Source: Thermotogae bacterium
Lineage (GTDB): Bacteria > Thermotogota > Thermotogae > Petrotogales > Kosmotogaceae
Length of the DNA stretch: 10,027 bases
Direction of reading: 5' to 3'
Assembly: GCA_003643975.1 (NCBI GenBank)
Contig: QNAR01000041.1
Location: forward strand, 1 to 10,027
The position numbers and the translations under genes are program-made. Below the pieces are notes generated by a model. That model saw nothing but the letters and a program-made list of their open reading frames with translations. It was not told where the DNA came from and did not search any database. Each line of letters opens with the position of its first letter. Positions within the stretch are counted from its first letter, which is position 1. Of the stretch, positions 1-6,438 are shown in pieces.

Positions 1-47
1 AAAACAACAAAAAGAATTTTAGACTTTAATAGACAGGTGGTTTGGTT

Positions 48-443
48 GTGAAGACATATAAGAATCTTGATGTATGGAAATTGGAAATGGATTTGAATAA
101 GAAGATTTATGAAATAAAAGAAGAATTCCTTGATACTGAGAGATATGAGTTATCTTCTCAAATGAGAATAACTACAGTATCAATACCATATAATACAGCT
201 AAAGGCTCAGGAAAAAATCACAAAAAGGAATTTGTGCAATATTTGTACCATTCGAGAGGTTCTTTGTTGGAACTGGAAACCCAGGTTGAACTTTCTAAGA
301 TGTTGAATTATCTAGATGAAGAAAATTACATAGAGGTTTCTTCACTTATCAAACGGGCTCACAAAATTATAAATGGATTGATCTTCTCATTAAAAAAATT
401 ACCTACAACCAACAACGCACAACGTACAACGGCAAAGGAGTGA
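48..443 (+). CDS. four-helix bundle protein (S23/IVS-like)
   Basis: The protein is about 131 residues. It opens with KTYKNLDVWK, close to the N-terminal signature of the four-helix-bundle family that includes the 23S rRNA intervening-sequence protein (S23) and the Avd accessory protein of diversity-generating retroelements. The internal SSQMRITTVSIPYNTAKGSG and the C-terminal helix ending LIFSLKKL also fit. No catalytic residues are expected; family members are small oligomeric, nucleic-acid-associated proteins of mostly unknown job. I chose GTG at 48 because AGGTGG (35-40) sits 7 bases upstream; the TTG at 42 is too close to that site. The last residues (PTTNNAQRTTAKE) are encoded by heptamer-repeat DNA and look like an appended tail, not part of the fold. 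The stop is 4 bases before the next gene, whose ribosome site lies inside this gene, so translation is probably coupled. Confidence 0.85.
   Translation: MKTYKNLDVWKLEMDLNKKIYEIKEEFLDTERYELSSQMRITTVSIPYNTAKGSGKNHKKEFVQYLYHSRGSLLELETQVELSKMLNYLDEENYIEVSSLIKRAHKIINGLIFSLKKLPTTNNAQRTTAKE
404..431 (+). repeat. four tandem ACAAC-core heptamers
   Basis: Four consecutive 7-base units read tACAACC, aACAACG, cACAACG and tACAACG: a constant ACAAC core, a last base that is C or G, and a free first base. They form the 3' end of the four-helix-bundle gene and end 2 bases before the AAAGGAG ribosome site of the next gene. The same units, in different order, occur at 656-683 and in inverted form at 604-631. 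The unit length of 7 means the array can be read through in every frame. Confidence 0.85.
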
Positions 444-447
444 TCTT

Positions 448-1602
448 ATGACTCGCCTGCGCGCTGCATTGATTGGTTGTGGAAGGATAGGAATAAAAAA
501 GCATATAGAGGCGTTTGCGGCTAATTCTGACAAAATAGAGCTCGTTACGGTATGCGACATTGTGAAAGAAAAAGCTGAAAGAGCGGCAGATGAGTATAAG
601 AAACGTTGTGGGTTGTGGGTTGTAGGTAGTACGAAAGATAAAAAAACCGTAAGCGCACAACGAACAACGTACAACCAACAACGTATTCTCAAACCGCAAG
701 TCATTACTGACTATTCTGAATTGCTTGATAAAGATATCGATTTTGTGACCATTGCCACAGAGAGTGGGAATCATTATCGTATAGCTATGGATTTTCTTTC
801 TGCTAGGAAGCACGTTCTCGTTGAGAAACCGATGGCTTTGAGTACCGACCACATGGACGAGATGATTTCTTTAGCTAAGGAAAAGCATCTAAAACTGGGT
901 GTGTGTTTTCAAAATCGTTTCAATCCGCCTATACAAGAACTCAGAAAAAAAATCGAGAGCGGTGCCTTTGGCAAGATTTTCAATGCCACTGCAAGAATTC
1001 TCTGGAACAGGAATAAAGATTATTACAAACAATCTTCTTGGCGCGGAACCTGGGCAATGGATGGCGGTACCTTGATGAACCAATGCTCTCACAACATCGA
1101 TCTTCTTCAGTGGACACTTGGAGGCGATATTGAAGAAATTTATGCGGTAACCAAGAATTTCAATCACAAATACATCGAGGCAGAAGATTTTGGTGCCGCA
1201 ATTTTGAAATTTAAGAATGGTTCAGTCGGAATAATTGAAGGAACAGCGAATGTATATCCAAGAAACCTAGAAGAGACTCTCTCTGTTTTTGGTGAAAGCG
1301 GAACGGTAATTATTGGCGGTCTTGCTGTGAATAAAATACAGACATGGAGATTTCCCGGGGAAGATAGCCATCCTTTCATGAATCTTCCAGATCCTGAAAC
1401 GGTATACGGGAATGGTCATATCACGTTATTTGCAGATTTTGCAAACTCCATTGTCCATGATAAAAAGCCTTATATTACGGGCGAAGACGGGAAAAAGGCT
1501 GTTGAGATAATTTTGGGAATATACAAGTCTGTAAAGGAAAAAAGGCCTGTGAAATTTCCAATTGAATTTTCGACGGAAGAAATGATTGGATTCAAGTTTT
1601 GA
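448..1602 (+). CDS. Gfo/Idh/MocA family NAD(P)-dependent oxidoreductase with in-frame repeat insertion
   Basis: A 384-residue cytoplasmic dehydrogenase. The N-terminal Rossmann domain has the dinucleotide motif GCGRIG (10-15), the family signature EKP (126-128), and a C-terminal substrate domain with GGTLMNQCSHNIDLLQW (206-222), where H215 and D218 match the usual catalytic H and D region. WRGTW and LMNQ resemble nucleotide-sugar dehydrogenases such as the UDP-GlcNAcA 3-dehydrogenase branch, but the substrate cannot be fixed. AAAGGAG at 434-440 supports the ATG at 448. It is longer than the common 330-350 residues because residues about 52-81 are encoded by an inverted heptamer repeat, placed between the second Rossmann helix and the next strand (VITDYSELLDKDIDFVTIAT follows normally). 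The frame is kept throughout, so the gene may be functional. Confidence 0.93.
   Translation: MTRLRAALIGCGRIGIKKHIEAFAANSDKIELVTVCDIVKEKAERAADEYKKRCGLWVVGSTKDKKTVSAQRTTYNQQRILKPQVITDYSELLDKDIDFVTIATESGNHYRIAMDFLSARKHVLVEKPMALSTDHMDEMISLAKEKHLKLGVCFQNRFNPPIQELRKKIESGAFGKIFNATARILWNRNKDYYKQSSWRGTWAMDGGTLMNQCSHNIDLLQWTLGGDIEEIYAVTKNFNHKYIEAEDFGAAILKFKNGSVGIIEGTANVYPRNLEETLSVFGESGTVIIGGLAVNKIQTWRFPGEDSHPFMNLPDPETVYGNGHITLFADFANSIVHDKKPYITGEDGKKAVEIILGIYKSVKEKRPVKFPIEFSTEEMIGFKF
603..684 (+). repeat. palindromic heptamer-repeat element inserted in a coding sequence
   Basis: The left arm (604-631) has four heptamers of the type GTTGT: CGTTGTg, GGTTGTg, GGTTGTa, GGTAGTa. The right arm (656-683) has the complement type: cACAACG, aACAACG, tACAACC, aACAACG. 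The arms pair at 603-609 with 678-684, 611-616 with 671-676 and 619-623 with 664-668, with mismatches at the variable bases of each unit. A 19-base A-rich loop (634-652) separates them. The element stays in frame, has no stop codon, and adds about 28 codons to the dehydrogenase gene. Its right arm encodes AQRTTYNQQR, in the same frame as NAQRTT in the upstream gene. Confidence 0.85.
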
Positions 1603-1612
1603 AAATAACAGC

Positions 1613-1645
1613 AAAAAGGTGATCTTCAGGATCACCTTTTTTATT
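1613..1645 (+). terminator. rho-independent terminator after the oxidoreductase gene
   Basis: AGGTGATC (1617-1624) pairs with GATCACCT (1630-1637) around a 5-base loop. The stem is extended by four A-T pairs and followed by a T-rich run. It begins 11 bases after the oxidoreductase stop and ends the first transcription unit. Confidence 0.9.
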
Positions 1646-1703
1646 TCGACTTTGGGTCTATTAGCTTGAAAAATTTATTTTGCTTTTATCTTAAGTGTAT
1701 ATT

Positions 1704-1730
1704 TTGACGTCTATGTCGCCTATAAATAAT
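1704..1730 (+). promoter_or_regulatory. possible promoter for the transglutaminase-epimerase pair
   Basis: TTGACG (1704-1709) is a good -35 element, and AATAAT (1725-1730) follows after 15 bases as a weaker -10; TATAAA at 1721 is closer to consensus but too near. It lies between the upstream terminator and the next gene. A second AT-rich -10-like site, TATAGT at 1778-1783, lacks a convincing -35. The rest of the 1646-1811 spacer shows no gene or clear riboswitch. Confidence 0.3.
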
Positions 1731-1820
1731 GCCTTCTGAGATATTAAATAGAATTTCTGTATTTCGTGCTTATATGCTATAGTAAGGTAACCGAACAATA
1801 TTATTGGGGGGATGATAAAC

Positions 1821-3182
1821 GTGATGGAGTTTATGAATACACCTCTCTTCGAAGAGCTTGAACGTGAGGAAAAACTGGGAAATTTTAGCAGGGCGCGACA
1901 GTTGATTATGCAGAAGCTCGAGTCCAGTTCCCTGCCGACTATGCTTAAAGCGCGCCTTGAGTTCGAACTTGAACGAATCGAAAGGTTGGTTAAAAATTAT
2001 CCTTTTACCGAAATGGAAGCTAAGAAGAAATTATTTGAATCGATCAAAGACTTGTCTGAAAAGGAATATGATGAGCTCATAAATGCCGCTGTTTTGGACT
2101 ACATTGTTGTTGAAGGCGAAAAGAGATTTGAGGCGAGATTTTTTGAGAACCTGCTTTTTGCCATACCTAAATACAAAAGTCGAACGAAGAAAGACGAAAA
2201 ATCAGAAAAAGTGAGAGAGCTACTTTACAATCGTGTTGAATCTCTCCTTTCAGGTGATAAGCCCAAGAGCTATCGAGTCACCGCGGAAATAAAAGTTACA
2301 CCTGATATCAGTAAAATCAAGGGTAATCATGTTAAGTGCTGGCTACCCTTTCCAAAAGTAGAAGCTCAAATTAGCGATGCTAAACTCATTGAAACAAGCC
2401 ACGAAAAGTTTCTTCTGACTCCCAATGAAACGCCTCATCGCACTATCTACATGGAAGATGACCTGAAGGAAGGGCTTTATTTTAGTGTAAGATTTGAGTA
2501 TGTTATCAGTGAGCAATATACCACTGTAAACCCTGATAAAGTAAAAGCTACTTTTTCGCCCGAACTTTCGAAATACCTTGTTGAACGACCTCCCCATATT
2601 GTTTTCACACCTTATTTGAAACAACTTACAAGCGAAATAATAGGAGGCGAAGAGAACCCCTATCTCAAGGCCAAGAAACTTTATGAGTGGATAACACACA
2701 ATGTGAGGTATTCTTATATGCATCCATACGCTCTGTATGAAAACATCCCCATGTTTGTCGCGTCAAATTTAAGAGGCGATTGCGGTGCACAAGCTTCTCT
2801 TTATATAACATTATGTAGAATTGCTGGTGTGCCTGCAAGATGGCAATCAGGCTGGTATGCGAATCCTGCTTTTGCTTCACCACATGATTGGACCATGTTC
2901 TATGTTGAACCTTATGGCTGGCTTCCAGCTGACCTATCTTTTGGGGGTGTAAGACCTGAAAGACCAGACTTTGTCAATAAATTCTACTTCGGAAACCTCG
3001 ATGCCTTCAGAATGGTAGCAAATTCTGAATATATGGCAGATTTTCAGCCAATAAAAAGATTCTGGCGTTCGGATCCTTATGATAACCAGGTAGGTGAACT
3101 GGAAACAGAGGTTGAGAATATATACAACGATGCTTTTAAAGTGGAAATGAAGATAATTTCCTTTGAAGAGATTGAGAATTAA
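1821..3182 (+). CDS. transglutaminase-like superfamily protein (papain-fold peptidase/transglutaminase)
   Basis: About 453 residues with no signal peptide, so probably cytoplasmic. The first ~145 residues are helical and charged, and a beta-rich middle region follows. The C-terminal part is a transglutaminase core with the Cys-His-Asp triad: C321 in RGDCGAQASLY, H355 in SPHDW, and D371 in WLPADLSFG. AYEWITHNVRY-like helix residues (KKLYEWITHNVRYSY) precede it, as usual in the family. Bacterial members are mostly peptidases or amide hydrolases, not cross-linkers. The G-run at 1805-1811 is 9 bases before GTG 1821; ATG 1812 abuts it and is unlikely, while ATG 1824 is also possible. The next gene starts 13 bases after the stop and encodes a dipeptide epimerase, which suggests a shared role in peptide or murein-peptide metabolism; that link is inference. 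Confidence 0.85.
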   Translation: MMEFMNTPLFEELEREEKLGNFSRARQLIMQKLESSSLPTMLKARLEFELERIERLVKNYPFTEMEAKKKLFESIKDLSEKEYDELINAAVLDYIVVEGEKRFEARFFENLLFAIPKYKSRTKKDEKSEKVRELLYNRVESLLSGDKPKSYRVTAEIKVTPDISKIKGNHVKCWLPFPKVEAQISDAKLIETSHEKFLLTPNETPHRTIYMEDDLKEGLYFSVRFEYVISEQYTTVNPDKVKATFSPELSKYLVERPPHIVFTPYLKQLTSEIIGGEENPYLKAKKLYEWITHNVRYSYMHPYALYENIPMFVASNLRGDCGAQASLYITLCRIAGVPARWQSGWYANPAFASPHDWTMFYVEPYGWLPADLSFGGVRPERPDFVNKFYFGNLDAFRMVANSEYMADFQPIKRFWRSDPYDNQVGELETEVENIYNDAFKVEMKIISFEEIEN

Positions 3183-3195
3183 AGGGGGAAGAAAT

Positions 3196-4227
3196 ATGGG
3201 AAAGATTAAAGATATCAAGTTCATTATGAAAGAATATCAGTATGAGAAACCTTTTCATATTGCAAATAGTATATCCGCTGGGAGTAAGAATCTCGAGGTC
3301 CAGGTATTCCTTGAAAACGGGGTTGTTGGCTATGGCGAAGCAGCACCATCTTACCGTGTGAACGGTGAAAGAGTGGAAACTTTCCTCTCATTACAGCCCT
3401 TTGTAAAAGAACAGCTAGTTGGGATCGACATAAGAAACTATAGGCGAATTTTCGATATCATGGATAAGCTAAGATGTGCCTCAAGTGTAAAAGCAGCAGT
3501 GCAATTTGCTGCACTTGATGCTTTTAGCGAAGAGATAGGTGCCCAGGTTTATCAGCTTCTTGGTGGAGCAAAAGATGAGATAGAAACGGACAAAACTATC
3601 GGCATTGATTCTGTGGAAAATATGGCAAAAGAAGCAGAATTGCTTTTCAAATCGGGTTTTAAGTCAATTAAGATAAAAGTTGGTGAGGAACTCAAAAAGG
3701 ATATTCGGGTTATGGAAGCCATACATGAAGTTTCAAAAGGCGCAAAATACATCGTTGATGCGAATACTGGGTACACCCCTAAAGAGGCTATTACTTTTGC
3801 AAGGGAGATTTACGCTCGTGGAATAGATATAAATGTGTATGAGCAGCCTGTGCAGGCACAGAATATAGAAGGATTGAAACTGGTAAGGTATAACTCACCT
3901 TTTCCGGTTGCTGCAGATGAAAGCGCAAGAACTAGATACGATGTTTTAAGGCTAATAAAAGAGGACGCGGTGGACTTTGTGAATATAAAGCTTATGAAAT
4001 CCGGTATTTCCGATGCCCTTGCAATTGTAGAAATGGCGAATACCGCTAAAATTCAACTTATGATTGGCTGCATGAGTGAATCCAGTGTGGGTATTAATCA
4101 GAGTGTTCAATTCGCGCTTGGGACAGGTGCTTTTGCATTCCACGACCTTGATTCTCACCTAATGCTTCTCGAAGACAAATTCAGGGGAAAGTTTTTACAG
4201 GATGGGCCAAAGATAAAGGCAAAGTAA
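3196..4227 (+). CDS. enolase-superfamily dipeptide epimerase (L-Ala-D/L-amino acid epimerase type)
   Basis: A 343-residue protein of the muconate-lactonizing-enzyme subgroup. An N-terminal capping domain is followed by a TIM barrel with the full catalytic set: KIK (K159, K161), metal ligands D188 (VDAN), E216 (YEQPV) and D241 (ADES), and K265 in NIKLMKSG. The two lysines K161 and K265 serve as the acid/base pair on either face. Near the C-terminus, DLDSH (D317, D319) matches the DxD motif that in dipeptide epimerases binds the substrate amino group, which favours this call over o-succinylbenzoate synthase or muconate cycloisomerase. L-Ala-Glu from murein is the commonest substrate, but side-chain specificity varies in the family. 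ATG 3196 is chosen because AAAGGGGG (3181-3188) lies 7 bases upstream. It is likely co-transcribed with the transglutaminase-like gene. Confidence 0.9.
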   Translation: MGKIKDIKFIMKEYQYEKPFHIANSISAGSKNLEVQVFLENGVVGYGEAAPSYRVNGERVETFLSLQPFVKEQLVGIDIRNYRRIFDIMDKLRCASSVKAAVQFAALDAFSEEIGAQVYQLLGGAKDEIETDKTIGIDSVENMAKEAELLFKSGFKSIKIKVGEELKKDIRVMEAIHEVSKGAKYIVDANTGYTPKEAITFAREIYARGIDINVYEQPVQAQNIEGLKLVRYNSPFPVAADESARTRYDVLRLIKEDAVDFVNIKLMKSGISDALAIVEMANTAKIQLMIGCMSESSVGINQSVQFALGTGAFAFHDLDSHLMLLEDKFRGKFLQDGPKIKAK

Positions 4228-4303
4228 AGCAATATTTCTGATTATAAGTCAAAAGACAACTGAATATAGTAGAATAATGCATCTTGCGAAAGGATTTGCA
4301 AAT

Positions 4304-4990
4304 ATGAATAGAATGAATAAACTCGACCCGATGATCTCATCAAAGGATGCCAACGAAGCTTTTAATGCCATAAGCCATGCCATAGCAGCCGTAATAGGCC
4401 TTACTGGTATGATTTTACTAATTATCTTTTCTGCCCTTCAGAAAAAGTGGCTTCACGTTTTCAGCTTCAGCCTGTATGGTTTCAGTGTATTCTTATCTAT
4501 GACTATGAGCAGTATTCTACATTTTTTTATCTGGTTCAAGAGATACTTCAAGGTTTTTGGAATACTCGACCACAGCGCGATTTATCTGCTAATAGCGGGT
4601 ACCTATACTCCTTTCTGCCTTGTTGTTGTCAAAGGCACTTTAGGTTGGTCTATTTTTGGAATTATTTGGGCTCTTGCAGTGGTGAACATTGTATTGAAAG
4701 CCGTATTTTTTTCTAAAATGCCTTTATGGCTCTCCATGGCCGGCTATCTGGCCATGGGTTGGCTTTCTTTGCTTCTCGTTTATCGTGTCTATTTGCTTTT
4801 GGGTATAAAAGTTGTTCTTTTGATGATAGCAGGGGGGCTTTTTTACACAATCGGCGCAATGATATTTATTAAAGAAAAGCCCAATCTCTTTCCGGGGCGA
4901 TTTGGGAACCATGAACTCTGGCATGTGCTTGTAATGCTTGGCAACATTTCTTTCATGATTTCAATGTTTCTCTATGTATTGCCATATTAG
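4304..4990 (+). CDS. hemolysin III / PAQR family membrane protein
   Basis: A 228-residue integral membrane protein with about seven hydrophobic segments. It shows the family residues thought to bind zinc: S69/H73 in MSSILH, D89 in ILDHSAIYLLIAGTYTP, and H203/H207 in GNHELWH. Relatives include bacterial YqfA/HlyIII proteins and eukaryotic adiponectin receptors. Eukaryotic members have ceramidase-like activity, while the role of bacterial ones in membrane homeostasis is less clear; 'hemolysin' is a historical name. ATG 4304 is preferred to ATG 4277 because AAAGGA (4289-4294) is 9 bases before it and the family starts shortly before the NAISH helix. It lies 76 bases after the epimerase gene, with TATAGT at 4265-4270 as a weak -10 candidate. 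No clear terminator follows it. Confidence 0.92.
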   Translation: MNRMNKLDPMISSKDANEAFNAISHAIAAVIGLTGMILLIIFSALQKKWLHVFSFSLYGFSVFLSMTMSSILHFFIWFKRYFKVFGILDHSAIYLLIAGTYTPFCLVVVKGTLGWSIFGIIWALAVVNIVLKAVFFSKMPLWLSMAGYLAMGWLSLLLVYRVYLLLGIKVVLLMIAGGLFYTIGAMIFIKEKPNLFPGRFGNHELWHVLVMLGNISFMISMFLYVLPY

Positions 4991-5008
4991 CGCAACTTAA
5001 GAGAGGGA

Positions 5009-5037
5009 TTTATTAATTCACTGAACCGTGATAAAAT
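5009..5037 (+). promoter_or_regulatory. probable promoter of the tmRNA gene
   Basis: TAAAAT (5032-5037) is a near-consensus -10. TTTATT (5009-5014) is 17 bases upstream as a weak -35. A start near 5044-5050 would leave a short 5' leader to be removed by RNase P before the mature tmRNA end at 5057. TATATT at 5037-5042 is an alternative -10. Confidence 0.4.
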
Positions 5038-5056
5038 ATATTCGTCTAAGGACTAT

Positions 5057-5408
5057 GGGGGCGAAACGGTTTCGACGGGGTCAGTGAACCCGTGGGAGCG
5101 AGTCGGGGTTTCCGGAACCTCGTTAAAAAGCCGGAACAATAAAAGTGCCAACAATGAATTTGCTCTCGCTGCTTAATTAGATGAAGCAGCCGTCCCTGCG
5201 GAAGCCTGATCCGGAATTCCGCAGAAGGGCGTCATAACTCCGGATCTTACCTGAAACGAAGCCTCGACGTTTCAGGGACATTTTAGAGGCTCGGAAAGAT
5301 TCACTTTGTCTGCGTAGTGGGTCTTTCGACATCGAACGCAGGCTGCGCTCGGAGAGCCTACGGGGGATCTGACTTCGGACGCGGGTTCAACTCCCGCCGC
5401 CTCCACCA
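5057..5408 (+). tRNA. ssrA: transfer-messenger RNA (tmRNA), tag ANNEFALAA
   Basis: This RNA rescues stalled ribosomes by trans-translation with SmpB and tags the unfinished protein for proteolysis. The acceptor stem pairs 5057-5063 with 5398-5404, and its third pair is G5059-T5402, matching the G3-U70 identity pair read by alanyl-tRNA synthetase. ACCA at 5405-5408 is encoded. The T arm is GCGGG/CCCGC (5381-5397) with loop TTCAACT. GGTTTCGAC near the 5' end is typical. Pseudoknot 1 forms from 5104-5110 with 5116-5122, and 5111-5115 with 5131-5135. The reading frame resumes at GCC 5147 and encodes ANNEFALAA before TAA (5174-5176). The gene is one-piece, about 352 bases, and shows no intron or permutation. 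Confidence 0.97.
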
Positions 5409-5412
5409 AATC

Positions 5413-5440
5413 AAAACGGGGAAAACCCCGTTTTTTTCTT
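5413..5440 (+). terminator. rho-independent terminator of ssrA
   Basis: AAAACGGGG (5413-5421) pairs with CCCCGTTTT (5426-5434) around an AAAA loop and runs into a long T tract. It starts 5 bases after the tmRNA CCA end. Confidence 0.92.
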
Positions 5441-5441
5441 T

Positions 5442-5469
5442 TTGAGCGATTCTTCTAAAATGCTAAAAT
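5442..5469 (+). promoter_or_regulatory. probable promoter of the nitrilase-family gene
   Basis: TTGAGC (5442-5447) and TAAAAT (5464-5469) are separated by 16 bases, directly after the ssrA terminator. A transcript starting near 5476 would contain the GGAGGGG ribosome site at 5497-5503. This arrangement argues that the in-frame TTG at 5442 is part of the -35 element, not a start codon. Confidence 0.55.
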
Positions 5470-5507
5470 TGTTTGGATTGCGAAAATGGAGCATGCGGAG
5501 GGGAAAA

Positions 5508-6434
5508 ATGGCTTCACTTGATCTCACTGCAGTACAGGTTGAAATCAATATAGATGACTATTTATCGAAAGAAAGGATGAAAGAGGCTTTCTCTTATTAT
5601 CTTATGAAAGCCATGAACGAATGGAACGCTGAAACTCATCTTGTGGTTTTTCCAGAATTTCTGGGGACTTTTCTATACCCCGGATTGTTTTCAAAGATTG
5701 ACAATCCTAAAAGCTTGCTTCAACTCTTGATGAAGTATGTACTGAGAAATCTTAGTTTCAAGTCACTGAATCCATTCAAAGGAGCCTTTTTGAAGCACGC
5801 CCTTTTCGTTGAAAAGCTATATCGTGAGGCCTTCTCAGAATTAGCCTGTCAATTTGGGACATATATTGTAGCTCCCAGCATTCTTCTCCCGGAGATCACT
5901 TTTGAATCCGAGAAGGGTTGGCATATTATTGGGCACAGGTTGTATAACATGAGTTATTTTTTCAATCCCTCAGGGCAGCTTCTTGCCAAAATCAAGAAAC
6001 AGCGACTAACAGCTTCAGAAACAAAACTCATTTTCTCCGAAGGCGAAAGCGAATATCCTCGAACTATTACTACTTCTTTTGGGAAAGCAGGTGGGCTAAT
6101 TTGTTATGATATGTTTTTTCAAAATATCATTCAGACAATTGATGCTGCCGGCGCAAATATCCTTGTAGTACCAAGTTGCAACTTCGCCTTGTGGAAATCT
6201 CCCACGAGATATTTCCCCGAAAAAACCCAAGAACAAATCTGGTTTCTACATGGAACCATAAAAGCGAGCAAAGACCGTGAAAACATAAGATATTTGGTTA
6301 ACGCCATGGCAGTGGGAAAACTGGGTAAAGATACAGCCGAAGGAAGATCCAGTATCTGGAAAAACGGCAAATTGCTTAAAATTGCGAGAAGCTGGGACAA
6401 ATCTGAAGTGATCAACGCTTGTGTAGAGATGTAA
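5508..6434 (+). CDS. nitrilase-superfamily carbon-nitrogen hydrolase
   Basis: A 308-residue cytoplasmic protein with the Glu-Lys-Cys triad: E50 in VVFPEF, K164 in KIKKQRLT, and C199 in GLICYDMFF. VVPSCNFALW and the RENIRYLVNA segment are also typical of the alpha-beta-beta-alpha fold. Members cleave amides, nitriles or carbamoyl compounds through a thioester intermediate; the substrate here cannot be assigned. E50 and K164 are farther apart than in compact members (often about 70 residues), because an extra helical segment of roughly 45-50 residues lies near 60-110. ATG 5508 follows GGAGGGG by 4 bases and gives the usual short lead into beta strand 1 (LDLTAVQVEI). Its stop is 4 bases from the stop of the convergent phosphoesterase gene, with no terminator hairpin between. 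Confidence 0.9.
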   Translation: MASLDLTAVQVEINIDDYLSKERMKEAFSYYLMKAMNEWNAETHLVVFPEFLGTFLYPGLFSKIDNPKSLLQLLMKYVLRNLSFKSLNPFKGAFLKHALFVEKLYREAFSELACQFGTYIVAPSILLPEITFESEKGWHIIGHRLYNMSYFFNPSGQLLAKIKKQRLTASETKLIFSEGESEYPRTITTSFGKAGGLICYDMFFQNIIQTIDAAGANILVVPSCNFALWKSPTRYFPEKTQEQIWFLHGTIKASKDRENIRYLVNAMAVGKLGKDTAEGRSSIWKNGKLLKIARSWDKSEVINACVEM

Positions 6435-6438
6435 CTAT

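Noticed and set aside
404..431. Heptamer array as a CRISPR or a classical tandem satellite
   Set aside because: Units are 7 bases with no spacers and only four copies per array, so it is not a CRISPR.
403..852. Open reading frames on the - strand across the heptamer repeats (399-704 and 403-852)
   Set aside because: They lie opposite two well-supported genes, have no ribosome site, and stay open largely because the repeat and its complement lack stops in several frames.
1646..1811. Possible riboswitch in the spacer before the transglutaminase-like gene
   Set aside because: I found no conserved riboswitch core or terminator/antiterminator pair, only AT-rich promoter-like sequence.
3163..3195. 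Upstream TTG start for the dipeptide epimerase
   Set aside because: It overlaps the end of the transglutaminase-like gene and would translate the ribosome site; ATG 3196 has a well-spaced AAAGGGGG.
5442..5507. N-terminal extension of the nitrilase-family gene from TTG 5442 or ATG 5460
   Set aside because: The stretch looks like promoter DNA and has no ribosome site, while ATG 5508 has GGAGGGG just upstream and matches the family's usual start.
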